Notes under the pieces: model-generated
Told to the model about the DNA's origin: nothing
The model's database searches: none
What the model saw: the letters and a program-made list of their open reading frames with translations, nothing else
Made by a program: the position numbers and the translations under genes
Assembly: GCF_016741855.1 (NCBI RefSeq)
Contig: NZ_JAERRH010000004.1
Coordinates: forward strand, 372,001 to 436,000
Direction: 5' to 3'
DNA from: Streptomyces musisoli
GTDB taxonomy: Bacteria > Actinomycetota > Actinomycetes > Streptomycetales > Streptomycetaceae
Length of the DNA: 64,000 nucleotides
Shown here: in pieces, positions 1 through 8,369 of the stretch
Numbering within the stretch: the stretch's first letter is position 1
How the letters are laid out: each line of letters opens with the position of its first letter

Positions 1-1
1 C

Positions 2-1141
2 GCCTCGGTCAGCGCCGACGACGCGCGCACCGTCACCTTCCACCTCTCGTCCGCGGACGCCACCTTCCCGCTGAAGGTCGCCACCGGCGCCGGTGCGATC
101 GTGGACAAGGACAAGTACCCGGCCGACGCCCTGCGCACGGACACCGGCGTCGACGGGACCGGACCGTACACGCTGACGGCGTACACCAAGGGCCGGAAGG
201 CCGAGCTGGCGCCGAACCGGCGCTACCGGGGCTACCTGAGCGGCACCGGCCGCCCCATCGAGCTGCGCTACTACGCCGACTCGCGGAAGCTGGAGCGCGC
301 ATGGCGGGGCCGCCAGGTCGACGTCGCCACCCGGACCCTGCCGCCGGACGTGCTCTCCGCGCTGAACCCGAGCGACCCGAACCAGCGGGTCACCGACTCC
401 GACAGCGCCGAGACCCGCAACCTGTACCTCAACACCCGCTCCGGCTCCCCGCTGCACGACGCGCGGGTGCGCCGGGCGCTGGCCTGGCTGGTCAACCGGG
501 AGCAGCTGGCCGCGACGGTCTACGCGGGCACGGTCGACCCGCTGTACTCGCTGATCCCGACCGGCATCACCGGCCACACCACCTCGTTCTTCGACAACTA
601 CTCGAAGCCGAGCACACAGAAGGCGCGCGAGCTGCTCACCGAGGCCGGGGTGAGCCTGCCCGTGCACTTCACCTTCGGCTACGGCATCAACCGGGAGGCG
701 AGCGCGGAGGAGGCCGCTGAGCTGAAGAAGCAGCTGGAGGCGGGCGGCCTGTTCGCGGTGGACGTCAAGGGGTACGAGTGGACCGACTTCCAGAAGCGCT
801 GGGCCGCCGGGAAGATGGACGCCTGGTCGGTCGGCTGGGTGGCCGACTATCCCGACCCGGACACCTTCGGCGCCGCGCTCGTCGGCACCGGCTCCACCAT
901 GAGCACCGGATACAGCAACAAGCTGGTCGACCACCTCATCCTGGACAGCCAGCAGTTCGCCGACCGCAGCCGGGCCGCGAACGACTTCAAGGAGATCCAG
1001 TCGGACGTCGCCCACGACGTCCCGCTGATCCCGCTGTGGCAGCGCAAGGAGTACGTGGTCAGCACCGAGGACGTCGGCGGCGGCCAGTACCTGGTGGACG
1101 GCACGGGCGTGTTCCGGCTGTGGCGGCTGGGCTGGATCTGA
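2..1141 (+). CDS. ABC transporter solute-binding protein, family 5 (peptide/nickel type), C-terminal part
   Basis: The reading frame is open from the window edge, so the N-terminus, signal peptide and lipobox lie outside; 379 residues are visible. The sequence fits the C-terminal two thirds of family 5 extracellular solute-binding proteins (DppA/OppA type). It has the typical stretches around TGPYTLTAYTKGRKAELAPN, LHDARVRRALAWLVNREQLA, WSVGWVADYPDPDTF and the closing VPLIPLWQRKEYVV. Such proteins are membrane-anchored outside the cell and hand oligopeptides to an ABC permease. No permease or ATPase genes follow here; the next gene is convergent, so partners may lie upstream or elsewhere. The substrate cannot be read from the sequence. 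Confidence 0.85.
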   Translation, partial: ASVSADDARTVTFHLSSADATFPLKVATGAGAIVDKDKYPADALRTDTGVDGTGPYTLTAYTKGRKAELAPNRRYRGYLSGTGRPIELRYYADSRKLERAWRGRQVDVATRTLPPDVLSALNPSDPNQRVTDSDSAETRNLYLNTRSGSPLHDARVRRALAWLVNREQLAATVYAGTVDPLYSLIPTGITGHTTSFFDNYSKPSTQKARELLTEAGVSLPVHFTFGYGINREASAEEAAELKKQLEAGGLFAVDVKGYEWTDFQKRWAAGKMDAWSVGWVADYPDPDTFGAALVGTGSTMSTGYSNKLVDHLILDSQQFADRSRAANDFKEIQSDVAHDVPLIPLWQRKEYVVSTEDVGGGQYLVDGTGVFRLWRLGWI

Positions 1142-1202
1142 CGACGGCTCCGCCCGGCGCGGCGCTCTCACTGCCGTACGGGCACTGATCCGCGCGGCGT
1201 CT

Positions 1203-2648
1203 TCACTGCCGTACGGACATGCGCCCCGGCAGGGTCACCGTCACCGCGAGTCCCTCGCCGGGCGCCGTCCGCACGGCCACCTCGCCCCCGTGCGCGTGCA
1301 CCACGCCCTGCACGATGGCCAGGCCCAGCCCGCTGCCCGCGCCGCCGCCCGCCCGGAAGAAGCGGTCGAAGACACGGGCCGCGTCCTCCTCGGCCAGCCC
1401 GGGGCCCTTGTCGGCGACGCACAGCCGCACCGCCCCGTCCGCGCGCTCCGCGCCCAGCCGCACCGGCACGTCGGCGGGCGTGTGCGTACGGACGTTGGCC
1501 AGCAGATTGCCCAGCACCTGGCGCAGCCCCGACTCGTCGGCGTGCACCAGCAGCACCCCGTCCGCCGCCACGGTGACCGGCCGGTCCGGCTGCTGCGCCC
1601 TGAGGTCCTCGGCGGCCTCCCGCACCAGACGGCTGACGTCGACGTTCCGCAGGCGCAGTTCGGGCCGCTGGTCGAGGCGGGCCAGGGTGAGCAGCTCGTC
1701 GACGAGCCGGCCCATGCGCTCGGTCTCGGCGTTCATCCGGTCCCAGGCGCGCTTGCGCTGGCCCGGCTCGCTCAGCATCCCCTTGTCGTACAGCTGGAGG
1801 TAGCCGCGTATCGCCGCGAGCGGGGTGCGCAGCTCGTGCGAGGCGTCGGCGACGAAGCGGCGCAGCTGGGCCGCGGTGCGCTCGCGCGTGCGGTACGCCG
1901 ACTCCACCTGGTGGAGCATGGAGTTGAGGGCCAGCCGCAGCTGCTCGACCTCCTGCGTCGGGTGGTGGCTGGAGGGCACGCGCCGGGTGAAGTCGCCCTC
2001 GGCGATGGCGGACGAGGTCTCCACCATGTCCTCCAGCGGCCTGAGCCGGCGCCGCACGCTGAACATGGTCAGGCAGCACAGCAGCGAGAGCAGCAGCGTG
2101 CCGACGGCGAGGTCGAGTCTGAGGGCCTTGGCTATGCCCTTGGTCAGGGCGTCGGTGGAGATGGCCAGCAGGAAGTACGGGCCGTCGGCGAGGCGGGTCG
2201 CGGTCACGCGGTAGGTGGCGCCGTGCACGGTGACGTCGTGCGGGGCCGGGTCCGTGGCGAGGGACCGCGGGCCGGCGACGGCGTCCGCGAGGGTGCGCTG
2301 GGCCTCGGTGGGCTGGATGCCGAAGAGGGCCAGGGGCTTGCCGCGGACGTCGACCGCGGTGAAGATCGAGTCCGGGGTGAGCTGCTGGTCGACGTGCTGG
2401 GGCGCGATGCGGTCCCGGACGAAGTCGAGCACGCGCAGCGAGTCGACCTGTTGCAGGGTGAGTCCCGAACTACCCAGCGAGTCCCGCGTCTTGACCAGTT
2501 CGGTGTCGATCTGGCCGACCAGGTAGTGCCGCATCCCCATCAGGCTCACCGCGGTCGCCACCACGATGCCGACGGCGAGCAGCCCGACGTTGGCCAGGGT
2601 GAGCTGGCCGCGCAGGGAGTTGACCCCGCGCCAGGTGCGTGACCTCAT
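1203..2648 (-). CDS. Two-component sensor histidine kinase
   Basis: A 481-residue membrane kinase. A first membrane segment lies near residues 20-40, then an extracytoplasmic sensor loop of about 130 residues, a second segment near 180-196, a HAMP linker, and the HisKA H-box FVADASHELRTPLAAIRGYL with the phosphoacceptor His about residue 271. The HATPase_c domain has the N-box QVLGNLLANV and glycine boxes DKGPGLAEED and GSGLGLAIV. The ATG overlaps the stop of the response regulator gene as ATGA, so the two are translationally coupled. An open frame upstream of this ATG only runs through the regulator gene out of frame and was not used. The signal is unknown; the divergent MMPL exporter gene is a plausible target. 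Confidence 0.93.
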   Translation of the reverse strand: MRSRTWRGVNSLRGQLTLANVGLLAVGIVVATAVSLMGMRHYLVGQIDTELVKTRDSLGSSGLTLQQVDSLRVLDFVRDRIAPQHVDQQLTPDSIFTAVDVRGKPLALFGIQPTEAQRTLADAVAGPRSLATDPAPHDVTVHGATYRVTATRLADGPYFLLAISTDALTKGIAKALRLDLAVGTLLLSLLCCLTMFSVRRRLRPLEDMVETSSAIAEGDFTRRVPSSHHPTQEVEQLRLALNSMLHQVESAYRTRERTAAQLRRFVADASHELRTPLAAIRGYLQLYDKGMLSEPGQRKRAWDRMNAETERMGRLVDELLTLARLDQRPELRLRNVDVSRLVREAAEDLRAQQPDRPVTVAADGVLLVHADESGLRQVLGNLLANVRTHTPADVPVRLGAERADGAVRLCVADKGPGLAEEDAARVFDRFFRAGGGAGSGLGLAIVQGVVHAHGGEVAVRTAPGEGLAVTVTLPGRMSVRQ

Positions 2649-3331
2649 GCGAGTCCGTATCCGACCCCGCGCCGGGTGGTGATCACCGGAGGGCCGAGGG
2701 TGTCGAGCTTGCGCCGCAGATAGCTGATGTACGTCTCGACGACGGTCGACTCCGACGGAACGTGCTCGTACTGCCAGACGTGGCGCAGCAGTTGCTCCTT
2801 GGGCACGATCCGGCCGCCGTTGCGCACCAGGAACCGCAGCAGCGCGTACTCGGTGGGGGTCAGCTCTATGGTGCGGCCCGCGCGGTGCACCGAGTACGTC
2901 GTCTCGTCCAGTTCCAGATCGCCGTATCTGAGGGGCGGGCGCTCGGGGATGACGTCGGAGTGGCGGGTGCGGCGGAGCACCGCGCAGATCCGGGCGACGA
3001 CCACGTCGATGTCGAACGGCTTGGTGATGTAGTCGTCGCCGAAGCCGAGGGCGCCGACCATCTCGGCGGGGGAGTCCCGCGCGGTCAGGAACACCAGGGC
3101 CAGATCCGGCTGGCGGGCGCGCAGTTCGCGGCCCAGGGCGCGGCCGTCCCCGTCCGGCAGCATGACGTCGAGCAGGGCGGCGTCGGGCCGGGTGCGCTCG
3201 GTGAGCGCGAGGGCCTCGCGGACGCCGCCCGCGGTCATCACCTCGAAGCGGTGGTAGCGCAGGGCGATGGCGAGGACGTCCGCGATGCTCTCCTCGTCCT
3301 CCACGACCAGCACGGTTCCCAGAGCCGTCAT
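2645..3331 (-). CDS. OmpR/PhoB-family response regulator
   Basis: A 228-residue regulator. The N-terminal receiver domain has the acidic pair in VVEDEES, the phosphoacceptor Asp55 in LLDVMLPD, the Thr in FLTARD and the Lys in YITKPFD. The C-terminal winged helix (about 130-228) carries LTPTEYALLRFLVRNGGRIV and VVETYISYLRRKLD, and ends with the typical VITTRRGVGYGLA. It is first in an operon with the sensor kinase, overlapping it by 4 bp. It is transcribed divergently from the MMPL transporter gene across a 168-bp gap, so it may control that promoter; this is inference from position only. Confidence 0.94.
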   Translation of the reverse strand: MTALGTVLVVEDEESIADVLAIALRYHRFEVMTAGGVREALALTERTRPDAALLDVMLPDGDGRALGRELRARQPDLALVFLTARDSPAEMVGALGFGDDYITKPFDIDVVVARICAVLRRTRHSDVIPERPPLRYGDLELDETTYSVHRAGRTIELTPTEYALLRFLVRNGGRIVPKEQLLRHVWQYEHVPSESTVVETYISYLRRKLDTLGPPVITTRRGVGYGLA

Positions 3332-3499
3332 GCCCCCAGTATCGGCCGGGCCGCCCGCTCCGGGGCCGGAACGAGCTTTGGAGTTCCTTGTGAGTCATGG
3401 GGGACGGGTGCCCAGGCGCGCGTGCGGATGCCGATCCTGTAGCCCAGGACCTTTGGGGGACCGACTACCGAAGTACCTTCTTTTTAAGGAGAGTTGAGA

Positions 3500-5914
3500 G
3501 TGACGGCATGGACACGGTGGTGTTACCGGCACCGGTTGGTGGTCCTGTTGTTGTGGGTGGGGGCGCTGGTCGGCCTGGGCTTCTCCGCCTCGGCGGCGGG
3601 CAAGGACTACACGAACGTCTTCTCCCTCCCGAACACGGACTCCAACCGGGCGTACGACCTGATGGAGAAGGCCTTCCCGGAGAGCGCGGGCGACACCGAC
3701 ACGGTGGTGTGGAAGACCGACGGCGGGACGGTGCGTGACCCGTCCGTGAAGGCCGGCATCCAGCCGGCACTGGACAAGATCGCGAAGCTGGAGGGCGTCG
3801 GCGGGGTCACCGGCCCCTACACCGGGGCCCAGGGCGCGGCGCAGATCAGCCGGGACGGGCGGATCGCCTACGCCCAGGTCACGTTCAACAAGCAGGCGGA
3901 GAGCCTGCCCAAGGACCTGATCCAGAAGGTCGTCGACACCGCGCAGGACGCGAGGCGGGACGGACTCGAGGTCGAGTTGGGCGGGCAGGCCATCACGCGG
4001 GTGCAGGAGCCGCCCCAGGGCCTCGCGGAGATGGTCGGCATCCTCGCCGCGGCCGTCGTGCTGTTCCTGGCCTTCGGCTCGTTCCTCGCGATGCTGCTGC
4101 CGATCGGGATCGCCGTCTTCGGTGTGGGCACGGGCATGTTCTCCGTCCAGCTGCTCAGCCACACCACCGACATCCCCGACCTGGCGCCGCTGCTGTCCTC
4201 GCTGATCGGCCTCGGCGTCGGCATCGACTACGCGCTGTTCATCGTCACCCGGCACCGGCGCGGCATCCTGCGGGGCATGGACCCCGAGGACGCGGTGGTC
4301 GTCGCCCTCAACACCTCCGGCCGGGCGGTGCTGTTCGCGGGCGGCACGGTGTGCATCGCGCTCGCCGGCATGCTGGTGACGAACCTGCGCTTCCTGGACG
4401 GCGTGGTCATCGGCACCGCGCTCACGGTCGTGCTCAGCGTCATCGCGGCCACCACCCTGCTGCCGGCCCTGCTGGGCTTCCTCGGCCCGCGCGTGCTCAG
4501 CCGCAGGCAGCGCCGCAGGCTCGCCGCGGACGGCCCCGAGCAGGAGCAGGCGAGCGGCCTCGCGGCCCGCTGGTCGCAGCGCGTGCAGAAGCGCCCCCGT
4601 ACGGTCGCCGCGGTCGCCCTCGTCGTCATGGCCGTGCTCGCCCTGCCGGTGCTGTCCCTGCGCCTGGGCGCGGCGGACCAGGGCAACGACGACGAGTCCC
4701 TGACCACCCGCAAGGCCTACGACCTGCTCGCCGAGGGCTTCGGCCAGGGCTTCAACGGCCCGCTCCAGGTGGTCGTCTCCGGTGGTGGCACGGCCGGCCT
4801 GGTGAAGGACATCCAGGGGACCGAGGGGGTCGCCCAGGCCGGCGCGCTGCCCCCGCGCCAGGGTGTGACGGTCGTGCAGGTGATCCCGAAGACGTCACCG
4901 CAGTCGAAGGCGACCGACGACCTCATCGACACGCTGCGGGACGAGGTGATCCCGGAGGCGAAGGTGCAGGCCCACGTCGGTGGCGCCACCGCGATCTACA
5001 AGGACTTCGCGTCCGTCACCGGCCACCGCCTCCCGTACTTCGTCCTGACGATCATCGGCCTCGGCTTCCTGCTGCTCATGGTCGCCTTCCGCTCCCTGGT
5101 GGTCCCGCTGACGGCCGCCGTGATGAACCTGGTCGCCGCGGCGTCCTCCTTCGGTGTCCTCGTCGCGGTCTTCCAGTGGGGCTGGGGCCTGGACCTGCTG
5201 GGCCTCGGCAAGGAAGGTCCGATCAACGCCTTCCTGCCGGTCATCATGCTGTCCCTGCTCTTCGGTCTGTCCATGGACTACCAGGTGTTCCTGGTCAGCC
5301 GGATGCACGAGGAGTGGGTGCACACGAAGGAGAACGCGCGTGCGGTGCGCGTCGGCCTCGCCGAGACGAGCCGTGTGATCAACTCCGCGGCCCTGATCAT
5401 GGTCTGCGTGTTCATGGCCTTCGTCCTCAGCGGTGACCCGGGCGGGGCGATGGCGGGCGTCGGCCTGGCGGCGGCGGTCGCGCTCGACGCGTTCATCCTG
5501 CGTACGGCACTGGTGCCGGCCGCGATGCACCTGCTGGGGAACTCCAACTGGTGGCTGCCGGGGTGGCTGGACAAGCGGCTGCCGCACCTCGCGGTGGAGC
5601 CGAAGGAGGAGGGGACGGAGGCCGTACGGGCCGAGGACTCCGTTTCGGTGGTCCACGGCTACGTCCGCACGGCCGACGGCGATCCGGTGGAGAAGGCCGC
5701 GGTGACCCTGCTGTCCAAGGGCGGGCGTCAGCTGGACCACGTGATGTCGCTGGCGGACGGTTCGTACATCGTGTCGGTGCCGGGCCCGGGCTCGTATCTG
5801 CTCGCGGTGACGGCGGGGACGCACGGCCTGAAGGCGCGGCACGTGGTCGTGGGAGAGGGGCCGCTGGTGTACGACGTGGAGGTGGCGGAAGGCGATCTGG
5901 ACGCGGTCAACTAG
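3500..5914 (+). CDS. MMPL-family RND transporter with a C-terminal beta-sandwich domain
   Basis: An 804-residue exporter of the MMPL branch of RND pumps, which move lipids, polyketides or drugs using the proton gradient. There are two repeats, each with one membrane helix, an extracytoplasmic domain (roughly 35-170 and 385-500) and five further helices. The glycine/aspartate helices GLGVGIDYALFIVTRHRRG and LLFGLSMDYQVFLVSRMHEE are diagnostic. After the last helix and a linker, residues about 710-800 match a carboxypeptidase-regulatory-like fold (VVHGYVRTADGDPVEKAAV, then SLADGSYIVSVPGPGSYLLA). GTG at 3500 was preferred to TTG at 3494 because AAGGA (3486-3490) has 9 bp spacing to it and only 3 to the TTG. 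It is divergent from a two-component system. Confidence 0.92.
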   Translation: MTAWTRWCYRHRLVVLLLWVGALVGLGFSASAAGKDYTNVFSLPNTDSNRAYDLMEKAFPESAGDTDTVVWKTDGGTVRDPSVKAGIQPALDKIAKLEGVGGVTGPYTGAQGAAQISRDGRIAYAQVTFNKQAESLPKDLIQKVVDTAQDARRDGLEVELGGQAITRVQEPPQGLAEMVGILAAAVVLFLAFGSFLAMLLPIGIAVFGVGTGMFSVQLLSHTTDIPDLAPLLSSLIGLGVGIDYALFIVTRHRRGILRGMDPEDAVVVALNTSGRAVLFAGGTVCIALAGMLVTNLRFLDGVVIGTALTVVLSVIAATTLLPALLGFLGPRVLSRRQRRRLAADGPEQEQASGLAARWSQRVQKRPRTVAAVALVVMAVLALPVLSLRLGAADQGNDDESLTTRKAYDLLAEGFGQGFNGPLQVVVSGGGTAGLVKDIQGTEGVAQAGALPPRQGVTVVQVIPKTSPQSKATDDLIDTLRDEVIPEAKVQAHVGGATAIYKDFASVTGHRLPYFVLTIIGLGFLLLMVAFRSLVVPLTAAVMNLVAAASSFGVLVAVFQWGWGLDLLGLGKEGPINAFLPVIMLSLLFGLSMDYQVFLVSRMHEEWVHTKENARAVRVGLAETSRVINSAALIMVCVFMAFVLSGDPGGAMAGVGLAAAVALDAFILRTALVPAAMHLLGNSNWWLPGWLDKRLPHLAVEPKEEGTEAVRAEDSVSVVHGYVRTADGDPVEKAAVTLLSKGGRQLDHVMSLADGSYIVSVPGPGSYLLAVTAGTHGLKARHVVVGEGPLVYDVEVAEGDLDAVN

Positions 5915-5934
5915 CCTTCACTTCCGGTCCTGAC

Positions 5935-5979
5935 GAGCCGCCCGGTTCGATGAGCCGCCCGGTTCAATGAGCCGCCCGG
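5935..5979. repeat. 17-bp tandem repeat
   Basis: A 17-bp unit (GAGCCGCCCGGTTCGAT and a one-base variant) occurs twice in tandem, followed by a partial third copy that runs into the terminator hairpin. It sits just after the MMPL stop codon. Confidence 0.8.
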
Positions 5980-6002
5980 CGTCGAGAGCGACGCCGGGCG
6001 GC
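5971..6002. terminator. Hairpin terminator between convergent MMPL and tetR genes
   Basis: Perfect 14-bp stem (GCCGCCCGGCGTCG) with a 4-nt AGAG loop, placed between the converging MMPL and TetR genes. It can act in both directions. No U-tract follows, as is usual in Streptomyces. Confidence 0.8.
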
Positions 6003-6017
6003 ACCGGGTGGTGCGAC

Positions 6018-6077
6018 CGTCCCGCCTGCGGCCCGGGTCCGCCGGCGGTCACCCGTCCCGCCTGCGGCCCGGGTCCG
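6018..6077. repeat. 24-bp direct repeat spanning the tetR stop codon
   Basis: The same 24 bp occur at 6018-6041 and 6054-6077, 36 bp apart. One copy lies in the last codons of the TetR gene and one just beyond its stop. This looks like a small local duplication at the gene end. Confidence 0.75.
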
Positions 6078-6789
6078 GCAGCGCCTTCGTCATCCCCGGC
6101 AGGAAGTCCGTGAACAGCTCGTGGATCTCCAGGACCAGTGGCCGCAGCACGCGGAACCGGGCCAGGGAGACGCCGCGGGCGGTGAGGCGGGCCCCCCGCC
6201 GGGCCAGACGGTAGCTGCGCTCCCGCCCCTCGGTGCGGTCGAAGATCCAGTACAGCACCAGGCCCATCTGGGAGAGCCACATCAGCTCCGGCAGGACGTC
6301 CCGCAGCTCGGGCGCCACCTTGGACCTGGAGCCGGCCAGCACCTCGCGGTGCACGCTGACGGCCTGTTCGCGGGCGTGCTCGCTCTCCGGGGAGAAGGGG
6401 CTGAGCGGGCTGTCCGGGTCGGCGGCGTTCTTGAAGAACTGGACCGCGAACTCGTGGTAGGGCCGGGCGATGTCCAGCCAGGCGGTCAGCACGCCCGCGA
6501 GCCGCGCCTCCAGGTCGGTCTCCCGGTCCAGGACCTCGCGGACCGCCGCCTGGTGATCGGCGGCGATCCGGTCGTAGAAGCCCTGGATCAGGTGCTCCTT
6601 GCCCTCGAAGTAGTAGTAGGCGTTGCCGACGGAGACCCCGGCCTCCTGGGCGATGGCCCGCATCGTCGTCTTGTCGTACCCGCGCTCCTGGAACAACCGC
6701 ATCGCGGTCTCCAGGATCAGCGCGCGGGTCTGCTCGGACTTGCTGCTCTGGGGGCCGGCCGCCTCGGGGCCGTCGTTCTTCGCGGGCAC
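6049..6789 (-). CDS. TetR-family transcriptional regulator
   Basis: A 246-residue regulator. The N-terminal HTH (about 20-65) reads LILETAMRLFQERGYDKTTM, then AIAQEAGVSVGNAYYYFEGKEHL, classic for TetR/AcrR. The rest is an all-helical ligand domain with RPYHEFAVQFFKNAADPDSP, found in one actinobacterial TetR group. GTG at 6789 was chosen because it follows the stop of the DCC-domain gene by 11 bp and gives a normal N-terminus. It is the third gene of an operon whose promoter has two copies of TTGAACGCGTTCAA, a typical TetR-type operator. Autoregulation of the whole operon is therefore the likely mode; this is inference from palindrome type and gene order. Confidence 0.92.
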   Translation of the reverse strand: MPAKNDGPEAAGPQSSKSEQTRALILETAMRLFQERGYDKTTMRAIAQEAGVSVGNAYYYFEGKEHLIQGFYDRIAADHQAAVREVLDRETDLEARLAGVLTAWLDIARPYHEFAVQFFKNAADPDSPLSPFSPESEHAREQAVSVHREVLAGSRSKVAPELRDVLPELMWLSQMGLVLYWIFDRTEGRERSYRLARRGARLTARGVSLARFRVLRPLVLEIHELFTDFLPGMTKALPDPGRRRDG

Positions 6790-6800
6790 GGTAGAAGAGC

Positions 6801-7337
6801 CTAACGAGTGGCGGGGGCGCCTCCGGAACAGGACGGCGGCTCGTAGGTCCAGCCCGTCCCCGGGTGGTACGACCAGCCGTCGGCCCGCCGGTACGCCTGT
6901 CCTCCCCACCGCGCGCCCTGAGGGTGCGCCTGTCCGGCCGGCCGCTGCGCCTCGCGCCACTTCGCCGCGGCGAGCACCGCCCCGCGGGCCAGCTTCGCGC
7001 CGGCCGGGGTGGCGAGCCGGTGGGCGAGCGGGCGGTGCTCGCGCAGGGCCCACAGGACGACGATCCAGGCGCGCGAGCCCCGGTAGACCTGCCCCGAGTC
7101 GCCGACGACGGTGATCTCCTCGAGGGTGCGGGCGTGGTCGAGCCCGGGGAAGCGGGCGTGTGCCCCGGCCGAGCCGGCCGGCAGCAGTTCCAGCGGCACC
7201 AGCTGGGACTGGCGCGCCAGCCAGTGGCGCAGGTGCGTGCACAGGGCGCACTGGGCGTCGTAGAGGACGGTCAGCCCGCGGACCGGGGCGCCCGTGGCAC
7301 CCCGGCCCTCGGTGGTCACGGCGGTCATGCCGGTCAC
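6801..7337 (-). CDS. DCC-family (DUF393) thiol-disulfide oxidoreductase-like protein
   Basis: A 178-residue protein with the DxxCxxC motif of the DCC/DUF393 family (VLYDAQCALCTHLRHWLARQ) near the N-terminus and the downstream family segment VYRGSRAWIVVLWALREHRP. DCC proteins are predicted thioredoxin-fold redox proteins with poorly known substrates. The GTG at 7337 overlaps the stop of the upstream membrane-protein gene as GTGA; an ATG at 7328 is an alternative start. The C-terminal tail (WGGQAYRRADGWSYHPGTGW) is hydrophilic. It is the middle gene of the three-gene operon that ends with the TetR gene, so it is probably induced by the ligand sensed by that repressor. Confidence 0.85.
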   Translation of the reverse strand: MTGMTAVTTEGRGATGAPVRGLTVLYDAQCALCTHLRHWLARQSQLVPLELLPAGSAGAHARFPGLDHARTLEEITVVGDSGQVYRGSRAWIVVLWALREHRPLAHRLATPAGAKLARGAVLAAAKWREAQRPAGQAHPQGARWGGQAYRRADGWSYHPGTGWTYEPPSCSGGAPATR

Positions 7338-7744
7338 GCCCCGGCCGTCGGGGGCGCGATCCACTCCTGCGGCCCGACCGGGGGGAGCTGCTCCCGCTCC
7401 AGCACCCCGCGCCGGCGGATCCGGTTGAGCACGTACACGTTGCCCAGGTGCATCACGCCGAGCACCAGCAGGACCACGCCCAGCTTGGTCGACAGGGCCT
7501 CGAAGACGCCGCGGGTGTCCTCGATCGTGTCGTCGCCGCTCAGGTACAGCGCCACGAATCCGAGGTTGACGAGGTAGAAGCCGACGACCAGGAGGTGGTT
7601 GACGGCGTCCGCGAGCTTTTCGTTCCCGCGCAGCACGTCGGCGAGGAAGACCCGGCCGTTGCGGCTGAGCGTGCGGGCCACCCAGACGGTCAGCCCGATG
7701 CTGACGACCAGGTAGATGACGTAGGCGATGACGGTGCGGTCCAT
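7334..7744 (-). CDS. Small integral membrane protein, first gene of the TetR operon
   Basis: A 136-residue protein with about three membrane helices (VIAYVIYLVVSIGLTVWVA; LLVVGFYLVNLGFVALYL; LGVVLLVLGVMHLGNVYVL) and a short polar tail. I do not recognise a named family beyond conserved actinobacterial membrane proteins. ATG 7744 is preferred over an upstream in-frame ATG (7816) because AAGGGG lies 7 bp in front of it and because the upstream extension only translates the two operator palindromes (NAFK repeats). It overlaps the DCC gene by 4 bp. Co-transcription with a DCC-family protein suggests a joint membrane or redox function; that is inference. Confidence 0.75.
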   Translation of the reverse strand: MDRTVIAYVIYLVVSIGLTVWVARTLSRNGRVFLADVLRGNEKLADAVNHLLVVGFYLVNLGFVALYLSGDDTIEDTRGVFEALSTKLGVVLLVLGVMHLGNVYVLNRIRRRGVLEREQLPPVGPQEWIAPPTAGA

Positions 7745-7757
7745 GCCCCACCCCTTC

Positions 7758-7816
7758 TTGAACGCGTTCAAAACGCTGGCACGACTGACTGTAGACCTGT
7801 TTTTGAACGCGTTCAA
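7758..7816 (-). promoter_or_regulatory. Two identical TetR-type operators
   Basis: The perfect palindrome TTGAACGCGTTCAA occurs at 7758-7771 and 7803-7816, 45 bp apart (about four helical turns), directly upstream of the operon that encodes a TetR regulator as its third gene. The palindrome type (TGAACGCGTTCA core) is typical for TetR proteins. No other copy was noticed in the window. Confidence 0.85.
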
Positions 7817-7869
7817 CCGGGTTGCGGGGGCGGCCTCCGCGGCCCGGTGCCGGGCGGAGTCGGAGGGGG

Positions 7870-8280
7870 TCAGCCCCGGCGGCCCAGCGCCGGGCGTTTG
7901 GTGTAATCCGTGAAGCCCAGGACGTTCCCCCAGGGGTCGGCGATCTCCACGGTCCAGCCGGTGACCGCCTGGGAGAGTTCGTCCAGGGGCTCGATTCCGG
8001 CGGCGGCCAGCTCCCGCGCCGCCGCCCGCGCGTCCGGCACCTCCAGCCAGACGCGCGGCGCGGGCCAGGGCGGCGTCCGGTGCCGCAGCTCCTCCTCGGC
8101 CCGCAGCAGGATGCCCGGCGTCTCCGCGCCGACCTTCAGCAGTGCGATCCCGGCCTCGTCGAACCGGAAGGCCACGGCGAACCCGGCCCGCTCGTAGAAG
8201 GCGACCGCCTCGCCGAGGTCGCCGACGGGGAGCAGCACGTTGTCGAAACCGAGCAGTTCGTACGACTCTTCGTCTGACAT
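7870..8280 (-). CDS. VOC-family (glyoxalase/bleomycin resistance-like) protein
   Basis: A 136-residue two-module vicinal oxygen chelate fold protein. It opens with LGFDNVLLPVGDLGEAVAFYERAGFAVAFRF and closes with WTVEIADPWGNVLGFTDY, the family hallmark. Members bind metal or antibiotics, or are isomerases or dioxygenases. The N-terminal metal position normally held by His is Asn here (FDNVLLPV), so a glyoxalase I activity is not supported. The ATG is followed by an acidic N-terminus. It lies downstream of the FG-GAP gene on the same strand, but a strong hairpin separates them, so it probably has its own promoter in 8281-8315. Confidence 0.85.
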   Translation of the reverse strand: MSDEESYELLGFDNVLLPVGDLGEAVAFYERAGFAVAFRFDEAGIALLKVGAETPGILLRAEEELRHRTPPWPAPRVWLEVPDARAAARELAAAGIEPLDELSQAVTGWTVEIADPWGNVLGFTDYTKRPALGRRG

Positions 8281-8315
8281 GTAGTCAGATTAGGAGCAGT
8301 GGTCCCGGGAAGCGA

Positions 8316-8349
8316 GGAGCCCCACCGGAGCGGACTCCGGTGGGGCTCC
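8316..8349 (-). terminator. Terminator after the FG-GAP protein gene
   Basis: Perfect 14-bp stem (GGAGCCCCACCGGA) around a 6-nt loop, 20 bp beyond the stop codon of the FG-GAP gene on the minus strand. Confidence 0.8.
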
Positions 8350-8369
8350 TTCGCGGTCCCGTCAGCGGG

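Noticed and set aside
1203..3398. 731-codon frame joining the regulator and kinase regions
   Set aside because: Only the part after ATG 2648 is the kinase; the rest reads the response regulator gene out of frame.
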